Assembly: GCF_900116495.1 (NCBI RefSeq) | Contig: NZ_FPAY01000001.1 | Coordinates: 434,001-498,000, forward strand | DNA length: 64,000 nucleotides | Direction: 5' to 3' | Source: Arthrobacter sp. ov118 | Lineage (GTDB): Bacteria; Actinomycetota; Actinomycetes; Actinomycetales; Micrococcaceae | Shown: piece by piece, positions 52,781 through 60,196 of the stretch | Position numbering within the stretch: the stretch's first letter is position 1 | How the letters are laid out: every line of letters starts with the position of its first letter | The notes under the pieces: model-generated | Database searches by the model: none | What the model saw: only the letters and a program-made list of their open reading frames with translations | What the model was told of the DNA's origin: nothing | Position numbers and translations under genes: made by a program

Positions 52781-54292
52781 ATGCCAACCAAAGGTGACGT
52801 CGCTCCCGATCAGGGCAGCAAAGGCAGACAATCGCCCCGCCGGCTCACGATGTCCGATATTAACGTCGTGGACCGGAAAATGCTCAAGAAGGCCCTTGGC
52901 GGCACGATCGTGGGCAACACCATGGAGTGGTACGACGTCGGTGTGTTCGGCTATTTGATCACCACCATGGGCCCCGTCTTCCTCCCGGAAGCGGACAGGA
53001 CCGTCCAAACCCTGTTCCTACTCGGTACCTTCGCGGCAACCTTCGTCGCGCGCCCCATCGGCGGCATCGTGTTCGGCAGGCTGGGTGACAAGGTCGGGCG
53101 GCAGAAAGTGCTCGCGGCGACCCTCATGCTGATGGCGGCCAGCACCTTCGCCGTCGGCCTCCTGCCCGGCTACGCACAGATAGGCGCTTGGGCGGCCGCG
53201 CTGCTTGTACTCCTCAAGCTCGTGCAGGGCTTCTCCACTGGCGGCGAGTACGCCGGTGCCACCACGTTCGTGTGCGAGTATGCCCCGGACAAGCGGCGCG
53301 GCTTCTTCGCCAGCTTCCTGGACATGGGCTCCTACATCGGGTTTGCCCTGGGTGCCGCCCTGGTGTCCGTCCTGCAGGTCACCCTCGGCCAGGCCGCCAT
53401 GGAGGAATGGGGCTGGCGGCTGCCGTTTCTGGTCGCCGGACCGCTGGGCCTGGTCGCCATTTACTTCCGGAACAAGATCGAGGAATCGCCCCAGTTCCAG
53501 GCAACCCTGGACGCGCAGGAGTCGGCCGCTGTCAAGGCGGCCGCAGCTGAAAAGGCTGCAGCCAAGGGATCGATGGGCATCATCAAGACTTACTGGCGCC
53601 CGATCGTGCTGGCCATGATCCTCGCCTGCGCGGCCAACACCGTTGGCTATGTCCTGACGTCCTACATGCCGACATACCTCACCGAATCCAAAGGCTACGA
53701 TCCCATCCACGGCACGCTGCTGACCCTTCCGGTACTCGTGGTGATGTCCCTGTGCATCCCGCTCACGGGGAAGCTTTCGGACCGCATCGGCCGCCGGCCG
53801 GTGCTATGGATCGGCGCCGGGAGCACCGTTCTGTTCGCCATGCCTGCCTTTGTCCTGATTGGAATCGGTGACACCTGGTCCACCTTGGCAGGCCTTGCCC
53901 TGGTGGCCTTCCCCGTGACGTTCTATGTGGCCAACCTCGCCTCAGCACTGCCGGCGCTGTTCCCGACTTCGAGCCGCTACAGCAGCATGGGCATCGCCTA
54001 CAACTTTTCCGTGGCGATCTTCGGCGGTACAACGCCCTTCCTCATCCAGGGCCTCATCAACGTCAGCGGCAACGACATGGCCCCGGCCTATTACCTCATG
54101 GCGACCTCGATCATCGGCGCGGCCGCCATCTATTTCCTCCGCGAATCCGCCCGCCGCCCGCTGCCAGGTTCCATGCCGAGTGTGGACACCGTGGCCGAGG
54201 CGCAGGAGCTGATCGCCTCCCAGTACGTGAACCCGCCCATCCGTTTGGATGACCTGCCCCGTGAGAAGTCGGGCGCGTCCTCAGCGGCGTGA
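52781..54292 (+). CDS. MHS-family transporter (proline/betaine-type symporter)
   Basis: The 503-residue protein has 12 membrane helices and the MHS signature NTMEWYDVGVFGYLITTMG (about 47-65), RPIGGIVFGRLGDKVGRQ, EYAPDKRRGFFASFLDMGS and GKLSDRIGRRPVLW. ProP, KgtP and relatives import proline, betaine or organic acids with protons. Location before the folate genes and in the betaine cluster suggests betaine or dimethylglycine. The start ATG at 52781 has AAGGAAC before it; a second ATG at 52850 is also possible. Confidence 0.85.
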   Translation: MPTKGDVAPDQGSKGRQSPRRLTMSDINVVDRKMLKKALGGTIVGNTMEWYDVGVFGYLITTMGPVFLPEADRTVQTLFLLGTFAATFVARPIGGIVFGRLGDKVGRQKVLAATLMLMAASTFAVGLLPGYAQIGAWAAALLVLLKLVQGFSTGGEYAGATTFVCEYAPDKRRGFFASFLDMGSYIGFALGAALVSVLQVTLGQAAMEEWGWRLPFLVAGPLGLVAIYFRNKIEESPQFQATLDAQESAAVKAAAAEKAAAKGSMGIIKTYWRPIVLAMILACAANTVGYVLTSYMPTYLTESKGYDPIHGTLLTLPVLVVMSLCIPLTGKLSDRIGRRPVLWIGAGSTVLFAMPAFVLIGIGDTWSTLAGLALVAFPVTFYVANLASALPALFPTSSRYSSMGIAYNFSVAIFGGTTPFLIQGLINVSGNDMAPAYYLMATSIIGAAAIYFLRESARRPLPGSMPSVDTVAEAQELIASQYVNPPIRLDDLPREKSGASSAA

Positions 54293-54377
54293 TCCCGGCA
54301 GGCCCCCGACCATCTTTGCAGCGGCGCCCATTTCGCACACTTCCGACTTCAGCCTCAACCAACCCAGGAATGGACAA

Positions 54378-55004
54378 ATGATCGGTTCAGAAACTCTCAA
54401 TGACTACCTCGGCAGGCTTGCATCACGGCAGCCCACCCCCGGCGGCGGCGCGGCCGCCGCTCTCCACGCGGCCCAGGGCGCGGCCCTGGTGGCGATGGTG
54501 GCACGCTTCAGCACCGGCGGCAAATATGAGCAGCACGCAGAGACAACGTCCAGGATCATCGGCGCCGCCGACGGCCTCATCGGCGAGACACTAGGGCTGG
54601 CCGACGCCGACGAAGCTGCCTTTCAGGCTGTCATCGCCTCTTACAAGTTGTCAGCGGCAAACGACACCGAGCGTGCGGCGCGGGCCGCGGCCATCAACGA
54701 CGCACTTGCCCAGGCTGCCCAACCGCCGGCCCGGCTGATCCAGCTGTCAGGCGCCATCGTGGATCTTGCAGCCGAACTTCTGGACATTGCGAACCCAAAT
54801 GTCATCAGCGACATTGCCGCAGCAGCAGACGCGGCCAGGGCCGCGGCGACCACAGCCCGCGTCAACATCGACATCAACGTCACCGCCATCAAGGACGCCC
54901 AGGCGCGCGCTGCCCTGGCCGAACAAACTGACGGCCTCGAAGAAAAAGTCGTGCTGGCGGCAGACTCGCTCGCACGCCAGGTACGGGAAAGGATCCTCCG
55001 ATGA
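54378..55004 (+). CDS. Methenyltetrahydrofolate cyclohydrolase (FTCD_C/FchA-like)
   Basis: The 208-residue helical protein belongs to the cyclodeaminase/cyclohydrolase family. SRQPTPGGGAAAALHAAQGAAL (about 16-37) and MVARFS are the family blocks. It interconverts 5,10-methenyl- and 10-formyl-tetrahydrofolate. It ends in an ATGA overlap with folD, whose own cyclohydrolase lysine is missing. A true formiminotransferase domain is not fused. The FchA assignment fits the C1 setting; a cyclodeaminase acting on formimino-THF is the alternative. Confidence 0.8.
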   Translation: MIGSETLNDYLGRLASRQPTPGGGAAAALHAAQGAALVAMVARFSTGGKYEQHAETTSRIIGAADGLIGETLGLADADEAAFQAVIASYKLSAANDTERAARAAAINDALAQAAQPPARLIQLSGAIVDLAAELLDIANPNVISDIAAAADAARAAATTARVNIDINVTAIKDAQARAALAEQTDGLEEKVVLAADSLARQVRERILR

Positions 55005-55879
55005 CTGCATCCCTGCTCTCCGGCAAGCCCCTGGCCAAACTGATTCAGCAGCAGGTCCAAACCGAAACCAAGGCCCTGGCCGAAGAGGGCTCTTGCCCAA
55101 CCCTCGCCGTTGTGGTTGCGACGGAGGACAGCTCGACGCACTGGTACGTGCGCTCCATCGAGCGCGCTTCTGAAAACGCCGGCATCAACTGCAGGATCAT
55201 CGACGTCGGCCACGCCGCGACCGAACAGGTGCTCATTGCCGAGCTGGAGGACCTCAGTTCGCAGCCCTCCGTCCATGGAATCATCCTGCAGACCCCCTTA
55301 CCCCCCGGAGTCAGAAGCCAGGAACTGGTCAAGCACATCTCTCCGGAGAAGGACATCGACGGGGCAAATCCGATGAGCCTGGGACTTCTCGCCGTGGGAC
55401 AACGCGCGTTCGCCCCCGCCACGGCGCGCGCCGTCGTGGAGCTGCTGGACCATTTTGAAATCCCGCTAGCGGGCCGCAATGTCGTGGTGGTGGGCCGTTC
55501 CACCGTGGTCGGCAAGCCATTGTCCCTGTTGCTGCTGCAAAAGGACGCCACCACCACCGTCTGCCACTCGAAGTCCGGCCCTCTCCGGAAATATACCAGG
55601 GCCGCCGACGTCGTTGTTGTTGCGGCGGGCCGCGCCGGGCTGCTCACCGGGACGGATGTTTCGGAACATGCAGTCGTCATCGATGTGGGAACAAACGTCC
55701 TTTCCGACGGCTCCCTCGCCGGGGATGTCGATCAAGCCAGCGTCCACGCAGTAGCTGCCGCATTGACACCCGTTCCCGGCGGTGTCGGTTCAGTCACCAC
55801 TGCCCTCCTTCTGCTCCACACCGCCGAAGCGGCCCGGGAACAGTTGCGGGCCGCCCGGATGCCGGTAGTCACACGGTGA
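55001..55879 (+). CDS. folD: FolD paralogue (methylenetetrahydrofolate dehydrogenase)
   Basis: The 292-residue protein has the FolD fold with KDIDGANPMSLG, the NADP site VVGRSTVVGKPLSLLL and DVGTN, TPVPGGVGSVTT near the end. The cyclohydrolase site is altered: THWYVRSIERA (47-57) has Ile53 where FolD has the catalytic Lys of the YVxxK motif. The FxPCTP block is FAPAT. These changes predict a dehydrogenase with little or no cyclohydrolase activity. It overlaps the fchA-like gene by 4 bp, which can supply the missing step. It is probably a second FolD specialised for demethylation. Confidence 0.85.
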   Translation: MTASLLSGKPLAKLIQQQVQTETKALAEEGSCPTLAVVVATEDSSTHWYVRSIERASENAGINCRIIDVGHAATEQVLIAELEDLSSQPSVHGIILQTPLPPGVRSQELVKHISPEKDIDGANPMSLGLLAVGQRAFAPATARAVVELLDHFEIPLAGRNVVVVGRSTVVGKPLSLLLLQKDATTTVCHSKSGPLRKYTRAADVVVVAAGRAGLLTGTDVSEHAVVIDVGTNVLSDGSLAGDVDQASVHAVAAALTPVPGGVGSVTTALLLLHTAEAAREQLRAARMPVVTR

Positions 55880-55891
55880 CGGAGGTGAAAA

Positions 55892-56044
55892 GCGGTATAC
55901 AACCACCTGGGTGCCTTGATCGGAGCCATCAGCATTTCCGGCCCGGCCTTCCGTTTCGATCCGGAAAAGACCCCGGGACTGATCGAAGCCCTCAAAGACA
56001 CGGGGCTGCAGGCTAGCGCCGGGATGGGCTACACCGGCTGTTAA
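55892..56044 (+). pseudogene. 3' remnant of a second iclR gene
   Basis: An open segment ending in TAA at 56042-56044 encodes AVYNHLGALIGAISISGPAF and the matching tail. Of its last 49 residues, 37 are identical to residues 220-268 of the IclR regulator at 51573. No start or N-terminal part exists. It begins 12 bp after folD stops. It indicates that a second iclR copy existed and was cut at this point, perhaps when the transporter-fchA-folD block was inserted. Confidence 0.85.
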
Positions 56045-56114
56045 GGCATCAGCGTCCATGGGGAGGCTAAGGAAGCTGCCGGACGCCAGGACGCACGCCG
56101 CACGCCGGCAGCGC

Positions 56115-57047
56115 TCAGAGGTCCTCTCCGAGCCGGTTGGTGAGGATCCGGTTGGCGTTGACCTGCAGGATGCCCAGCGATTCTTGGATCAGGGGTGAGG
56201 CGATGCTGCCCCTGCGCACCGCGGCGACAATGCGGCGCGTGGGTTTCGCCTTGCCGGTGATGCGTAGCCGAACCACGTTTTCGGCGCCATTCAAAGGCGC
56301 CAGCCGCGGCAGCAGGCCGACGCCCAGCCCCGCACCCACGAACGCGATGTGGGTTTCCCATTCAACGGCTTCATGGGCAATCCGCGGTGTCACTCCGACT
56401 GCCGTGAACGCCGCGGTGAAGAGGGTGTGGTAGGTGGAACCGGCGGCCGCCGTGATCCAGGGTTCCGATGCCAACTCTTCAAGCGTCGCTGTTTGCCGTG
56501 ATGCCAGCGGATGGTCACCGGGAATGATCACGTCCAGTGGATCGTCGAGCAGGACTCTCTGCTCGAAGCGCGGATCGTCCTCACCATAAGTGTCGGACTG
56601 CATGGCGACGATAACTGCCAGGTCGATTCGTTCGGCAATCAACAGGTCGAAGCAGCGGGCGGGATCAGCCTCAAGAACCTGCACCTCCAGCAGGGGGTGT
56701 GTCGAGCGCAGGGTGGCGGCCAGCGGTGCGAGCAACTGGGCGGCTGCAGAGGAGAATCCGCCGAGACCAAAGTGGGACTGCACCTGGTCGCCGGCCTCCA
56801 TGGCTGCGGCGCGCAGGCTCTCCCACTGGGCAATGAGCGGATCCGTGCCCGCCACGAGAAAGCGTCCCGTGGCGGTAAGCCGCAGGCCCCGGCCGTCTTT
56901 CGTCAGCAGCTGCATTCCGAGCACGCGCTGGAGCTCCCGCAGTTGCGCGGAGACGGCAGAGGGAGAATAACCCGTGAGCTCCGCGGTGGCGCCTATGGTG
57001 CCGCACCGGGCGAATACGCGGAGTGTGATGAGCCTCGCATCAATCAT
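56115..57047 (-). CDS. LysR-family regulator
   Basis: The 310-residue protein has a LysR HTH (MIDARLITLRVFARCGTIGA, GYSPSAVSAQLRELQRVLG) and a two-lobed effector domain (LEVQVLEADPARCFDLLI, VGLLPRLAPLN). It is divergent from gbcA, so it is the likely direct regulator of the monooxygenase genes. The start MIDARL at 57047 is preferred; upstream codons are not homologous. Confidence 0.88.
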   Translation of the reverse strand: MIDARLITLRVFARCGTIGATAELTGYSPSAVSAQLRELQRVLGMQLLTKDGRGLRLTATGRFLVAGTDPLIAQWESLRAAAMEAGDQVQSHFGLGGFSSAAAQLLAPLAATLRSTHPLLEVQVLEADPARCFDLLIAERIDLAVIVAMQSDTYGEDDPRFEQRVLLDDPLDVIIPGDHPLASRQTATLEELASEPWITAAAGSTYHTLFTAAFTAVGVTPRIAHEAVEWETHIAFVGAGLGVGLLPRLAPLNGAENVVRLRITGKAKPTRRIVAAVRRGSIASPLIQESLGILQVNANRILTNRLGEDL

Positions 57048-57071
57048 GCACCTATTCTGCACGGTTATCTT

Positions 57072-57089
57072 CAAAAGTTTGCGCTTTTG
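57072..57089. promoter_or_regulatory. Candidate LysR operator
   Basis: CAAAAG and CTTTTG form a perfect 6-bp inverted repeat around TTTGCG, in the 173-bp region between the LysR gene and gbcA. LysR sites usually have interrupted dyads of this size. Confidence 0.5.
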
Positions 57090-57220
57090 TTGCAGCTAAT
57101 GCGTCCCTAATCTCATCAGTACAAGCTCTTCGATCACGTCGCTAGCACCCATGCATCAGCACCCATGCACCCGTGGTCATCACGCAACACCCACTACCCA
57201 GGCCTCCCGGGAGGAAACCC

Positions 57221-58525
57221 ATGACTGCTTCAGTGAACGTGCCCCTCAATTCACGCGGAAAACTCGCTGGATCATTGCCTGCCGAGCAGCTGGCAGAAAT
57301 TACCGCGTTGTTTGAGTTCCGGCGCACCGGCTACTCCCTCGATGCCCCCTTCTACACCGACCCGACGATATTCAAGATCGACATGGAAGCCATTTTCGGC
57401 CAGCACTGGATCTTTGCCGCCAGCACCGCCGAACTTCCGGAGCCGGGCGACTACGTCACCGTCGACTACGGGCCCTACTCCCTGATTGTGCTGCGCAACG
57501 ACGACGGCGGCGTGAACGTCCTGCACAACGTATGCCGCCACCGCGGCGCCCGCGTTCTCACCGAAGCCGCCGGGTCAACCGGGAACCTGGTTTGCGGCTA
57601 CCACTCCTGGACCTACTCCCCGGAGGGCAACCTGATCCATGCCTCCGCGCCGGGGGAAACGAAGTTCGACAAGAGCTGCTTCGGCCTCAAGCGCGCCCAC
57701 GGCCGCGAGGTCGCCGGACTTATCTTCGTCTGCATTGCGGATGAACCGCCGGTGGACTTCGACGAAACCGCAAAGATCTTTGAGCCCTACCTCGCGCCCC
57801 ACGATCTCTCGAAGACAAAAATCGCCTACCAGCAGAACATCATCGAAGAGGGCAACTGGAAGCTCGTCATGGAGAACAACCGTGAGTGCTACCACTGCGA
57901 CGGCCACCCTGAGCTCGCCTGCTCCCTCTTTCCCACCTGGGGCCTGACGGAGGGCCTGATCCCGCCCCATCTTGAGGAAGTGTGGAACCGGAACAAGGAG
58001 GCCCAGTCCTCGCTCGAGGAGCGGTGCCGCCGCTATGGCCTTCCCTATGAGGTCGTCGAGCAGCTTGACACGCGCATCGCGGGAATCCGCATCTCTCGGG
58101 AATCACTCGACGGAGACGGTGAATCGTTCTCGCCCGACGGGCACAGGCTCTCCAAGAAGCTGCTCGGCGACTTGCCCGACTTCCGCCTTGGCCGCTGCTC
58201 GATGCACCTGCAGCCCAACAGCTGGTTCCACTTCCTCGGCGACCACGTCATCACGTTCGGCGTCTTCCCCATCAACGAACACCAGAGCCTCGTACGCACC
58301 ACCTGGCTGGTGGCTGACGACGCCGTGGAAGGCGTCGACTACGACCTGGAGAAACTCACCTACACCTGGAAGCAGACGAACCTGCAGGACAAGGCGTTCG
58401 TGGAGCTGTGCCAGCAGGGCGCCGGCAGTCCCGCCTACGAGCCCGGTCCCTACATGAAGAGCGAATACCAGGTCGAGGCATTCATCAACTGGTACGTGCA
58501 GCGCGTCCAGGAGCACTTGGCATGA
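57221..58525 (+). CDS. gbcA: Glycine betaine monooxygenase, Rieske oxygenase subunit
   Basis: The 434-residue protein is the terminal oxygenase that demethylates glycine betaine to dimethylglycine and formaldehyde. The Rieske centre has CRHRGAR (about 105-111) and CGYHSW. The mononuclear iron site has ENNRECYHCDGHPELAC with the two His and a downstream Asp. This is the GbcA/choline monooxygenase type. The start at 57221 follows GGGAGGAAACCC. It ends in an ATGA overlap with gbcB. Divergent LysR upstream. Confidence 0.9.
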   Translation: MTASVNVPLNSRGKLAGSLPAEQLAEITALFEFRRTGYSLDAPFYTDPTIFKIDMEAIFGQHWIFAASTAELPEPGDYVTVDYGPYSLIVLRNDDGGVNVLHNVCRHRGARVLTEAAGSTGNLVCGYHSWTYSPEGNLIHASAPGETKFDKSCFGLKRAHGREVAGLIFVCIADEPPVDFDETAKIFEPYLAPHDLSKTKIAYQQNIIEEGNWKLVMENNRECYHCDGHPELACSLFPTWGLTEGLIPPHLEEVWNRNKEAQSSLEERCRRYGLPYEVVEQLDTRIAGIRISRESLDGDGESFSPDGHRLSKKLLGDLPDFRLGRCSMHLQPNSWFHFLGDHVITFGVFPINEHQSLVRTTWLVADDAVEGVDYDLEKLTYTWKQTNLQDKAFVELCQQGAGSPAYEPGPYMKSEYQVEAFINWYVQRVQEHLA

Positions 58526-59937
58526 TTGAACTCCTCACTGAAACGGCCACCCAGGAACCACAGCGGATTCGCGGTCTTGAAATGCCGTGGAACAGGGTGA
58601 TGGGCAGCAACGAGGGACCCGCCCGGGCAGCCCGCGCATTGGGGCCCTGGCATCCGCAGGAGTTCATGGCCGAATGCGTCGAGACCGTTCCCGAGGCCGG
58701 CGCGATGATGACCTTCGTGTTCCGCCGCTGCGACGGTGCGCCCCTGGCGTTCCGTGCGGGCCAGTACGTGAACGTCGCATTTCCCGTCAATGGCGAGGAC
58801 CAGGAGCCGGTGGACCGCAGCTACTCGCTGTCCAGTTCGCCTACCGAGCCGTGGACCTTCAGTATTACCGTCAAGTGCGACTCCACGGGGCTGGTCTCGC
58901 CATGGGCGCACGCGAACGTCAAACCCGGCACCGTTCTTGAGATGCTGGGACCGGTGGGAGCATTCCACCTGCCCGATGCCGACCGCCGGGCCCGGTACCT
59001 CTTGCTTGCCGCCGGCGCAGGCATCACTCCCATCATGTCCATGGTGCGGACCATCCACGCCCTGCCCGGACACGCCGATGTTGTGGTGCTCTATCACGGC
59101 TCGGATGCTGGAGGCTTTGCCTTCCACCGGGAACTGGCCTATATCGCCTCCGTGGACTCACGCATCAAGGTCTACTACTCCCTGGGCGACCGCGGTGTAC
59201 CGGAGGGGTGGGAAGGACTCAGCGGAAGGCTGACGGCGGCCATGCTCGAGGAGGTGGCCCCGGACGCCAACGGCCGCCACGTGTACGCATGTGGTCCTGA
59301 GGGTTACCTGAACACCGCCACCGAGCTCCTCAAGAAGGTCGGTGTGGACGACACATCCATCTACATGGAGTTCTTCTCCGGAGACCGCCAGACCCTCCTT
59401 GAATACCAGGCGGAGGTGGCTCTCGCGGCCGACTTCGCGGAAGAGATCGCCGAGGAGATCGCCGAATCCGCCGAGGACTACTTTGAAAGCCAGCCCGCTG
59501 CGTTCGGCCTCTACGAGCCTGGTTACGACGCCGACGGAACCCTGCAGGCCGCGGGGCTGCCGCTGGAAATCGTCGACCCGAAGGCGCCCGGCTCCGACGC
59601 CTCCGCCGAGACCGCGGGCGGGGAGCCGGAAGCCGGTTCACCTGATGCCTCGAGCTTCGACACCGTGGGTACAGGCAGCCTCACCATGTCCTTCACGCGT
59701 ACCGGCATCAATGTGCGGATCGACCCCAGCGAGCGCATCCTCGAGGTGGCCCAGCGTGCAGGCGTCAGGATTGGCGCGAACTGCAAGGAAGGCATGTGCG
59801 GCTCCTGTAAGGTCGTCAAGCTTTCAGGGGAGATCGAGATGAACCACCAGGGCGGGATCCGGGCACGGGAAATCTCTGCAGGCAAGTTCCTGCCCTGCTG
59901 CTCCATCGCGCAGACGGACCTGGTGATCGATGCCTAA
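58522..59937 (+). CDS. gbcB: Glycine betaine monooxygenase reductase subunit with an acidic insert
   Basis: The 471-residue protein carries electrons from NADH to GbcA. It has an FNR-type domain (RSYSLSSSP for FAD, LLAAGAGITPIMSM for NAD) and a C-terminal [2Fe-2S] ferredoxin with CKEGMCGSCKVV and a later Cys in CCSIAQ. Between them lies an unusual segment of about 100 residues, acidic and repetitive (EEIAEEIAESAEDY, then a Gly/Ala/Asp-rich part). Standard GbcB is shorter. The insert may act as a flexible linker or be strain-specific. It overlaps gbcA by 4 bp. Confidence 0.9.
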   Translation: MIELLTETATQEPQRIRGLEMPWNRVMGSNEGPARAARALGPWHPQEFMAECVETVPEAGAMMTFVFRRCDGAPLAFRAGQYVNVAFPVNGEDQEPVDRSYSLSSSPTEPWTFSITVKCDSTGLVSPWAHANVKPGTVLEMLGPVGAFHLPDADRRARYLLLAAGAGITPIMSMVRTIHALPGHADVVVLYHGSDAGGFAFHRELAYIASVDSRIKVYYSLGDRGVPEGWEGLSGRLTAAMLEEVAPDANGRHVYACGPEGYLNTATELLKKVGVDDTSIYMEFFSGDRQTLLEYQAEVALAADFAEEIAEEIAESAEDYFESQPAAFGLYEPGYDADGTLQAAGLPLEIVDPKAPGSDASAETAGGEPEAGSPDASSFDTVGTGSLTMSFTRTGINVRIDPSERILEVAQRAGVRIGANCKEGMCGSCKVVKLSGEIEMNHQGGIRAREISAGKFLPCCSIAQTDLVIDA

Positions 59938-60007
59938 CCCCTGTTCGGGCCCACTGTCAAGGCGCAGCCGAAACCCCTGAAATAGGGCTAAAAAATTCGG
60001 AAAAACA

Positions 60008-60074
60008 TTGACAGGTCACTGTGATTCGCGCCACGCTGTTGCTTATTACGAGACGTGTTGATCTTTGCGGAACA
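60008..60074 (+). promoter_or_regulatory. Shared promoter/operator, BCCT copy
   Basis: TTGACA at 60008 is followed 23 bp later by the 38-bp block 60037-60074 (TGTTGC to GCGGAACA) that matches the block before the MHS gene at 28 of 38 positions. The weak -10 (CACGCT) is in the same place. It lies 122 bp before the BCCT start. Confidence 0.7.
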
Positions 60075-60196
60075 ACCGGCTCGATCAAAAGCGAAGCCCA
60101 CTCTGGTTACCGATTGCCAGGAAGCTCAACCTTCCGCCCGGCCGGGGGACGCCGGGGTACAACGCCAGCCCATGAATTCAACCCAAAGGACTTGAC

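Noticed and set aside
52380..60196. Glycine or other riboswitch before the transporter and betaine genes
   Set aside because: The leaders show a promoter and inverted repeats but not the paired aptamer layout I would expect.
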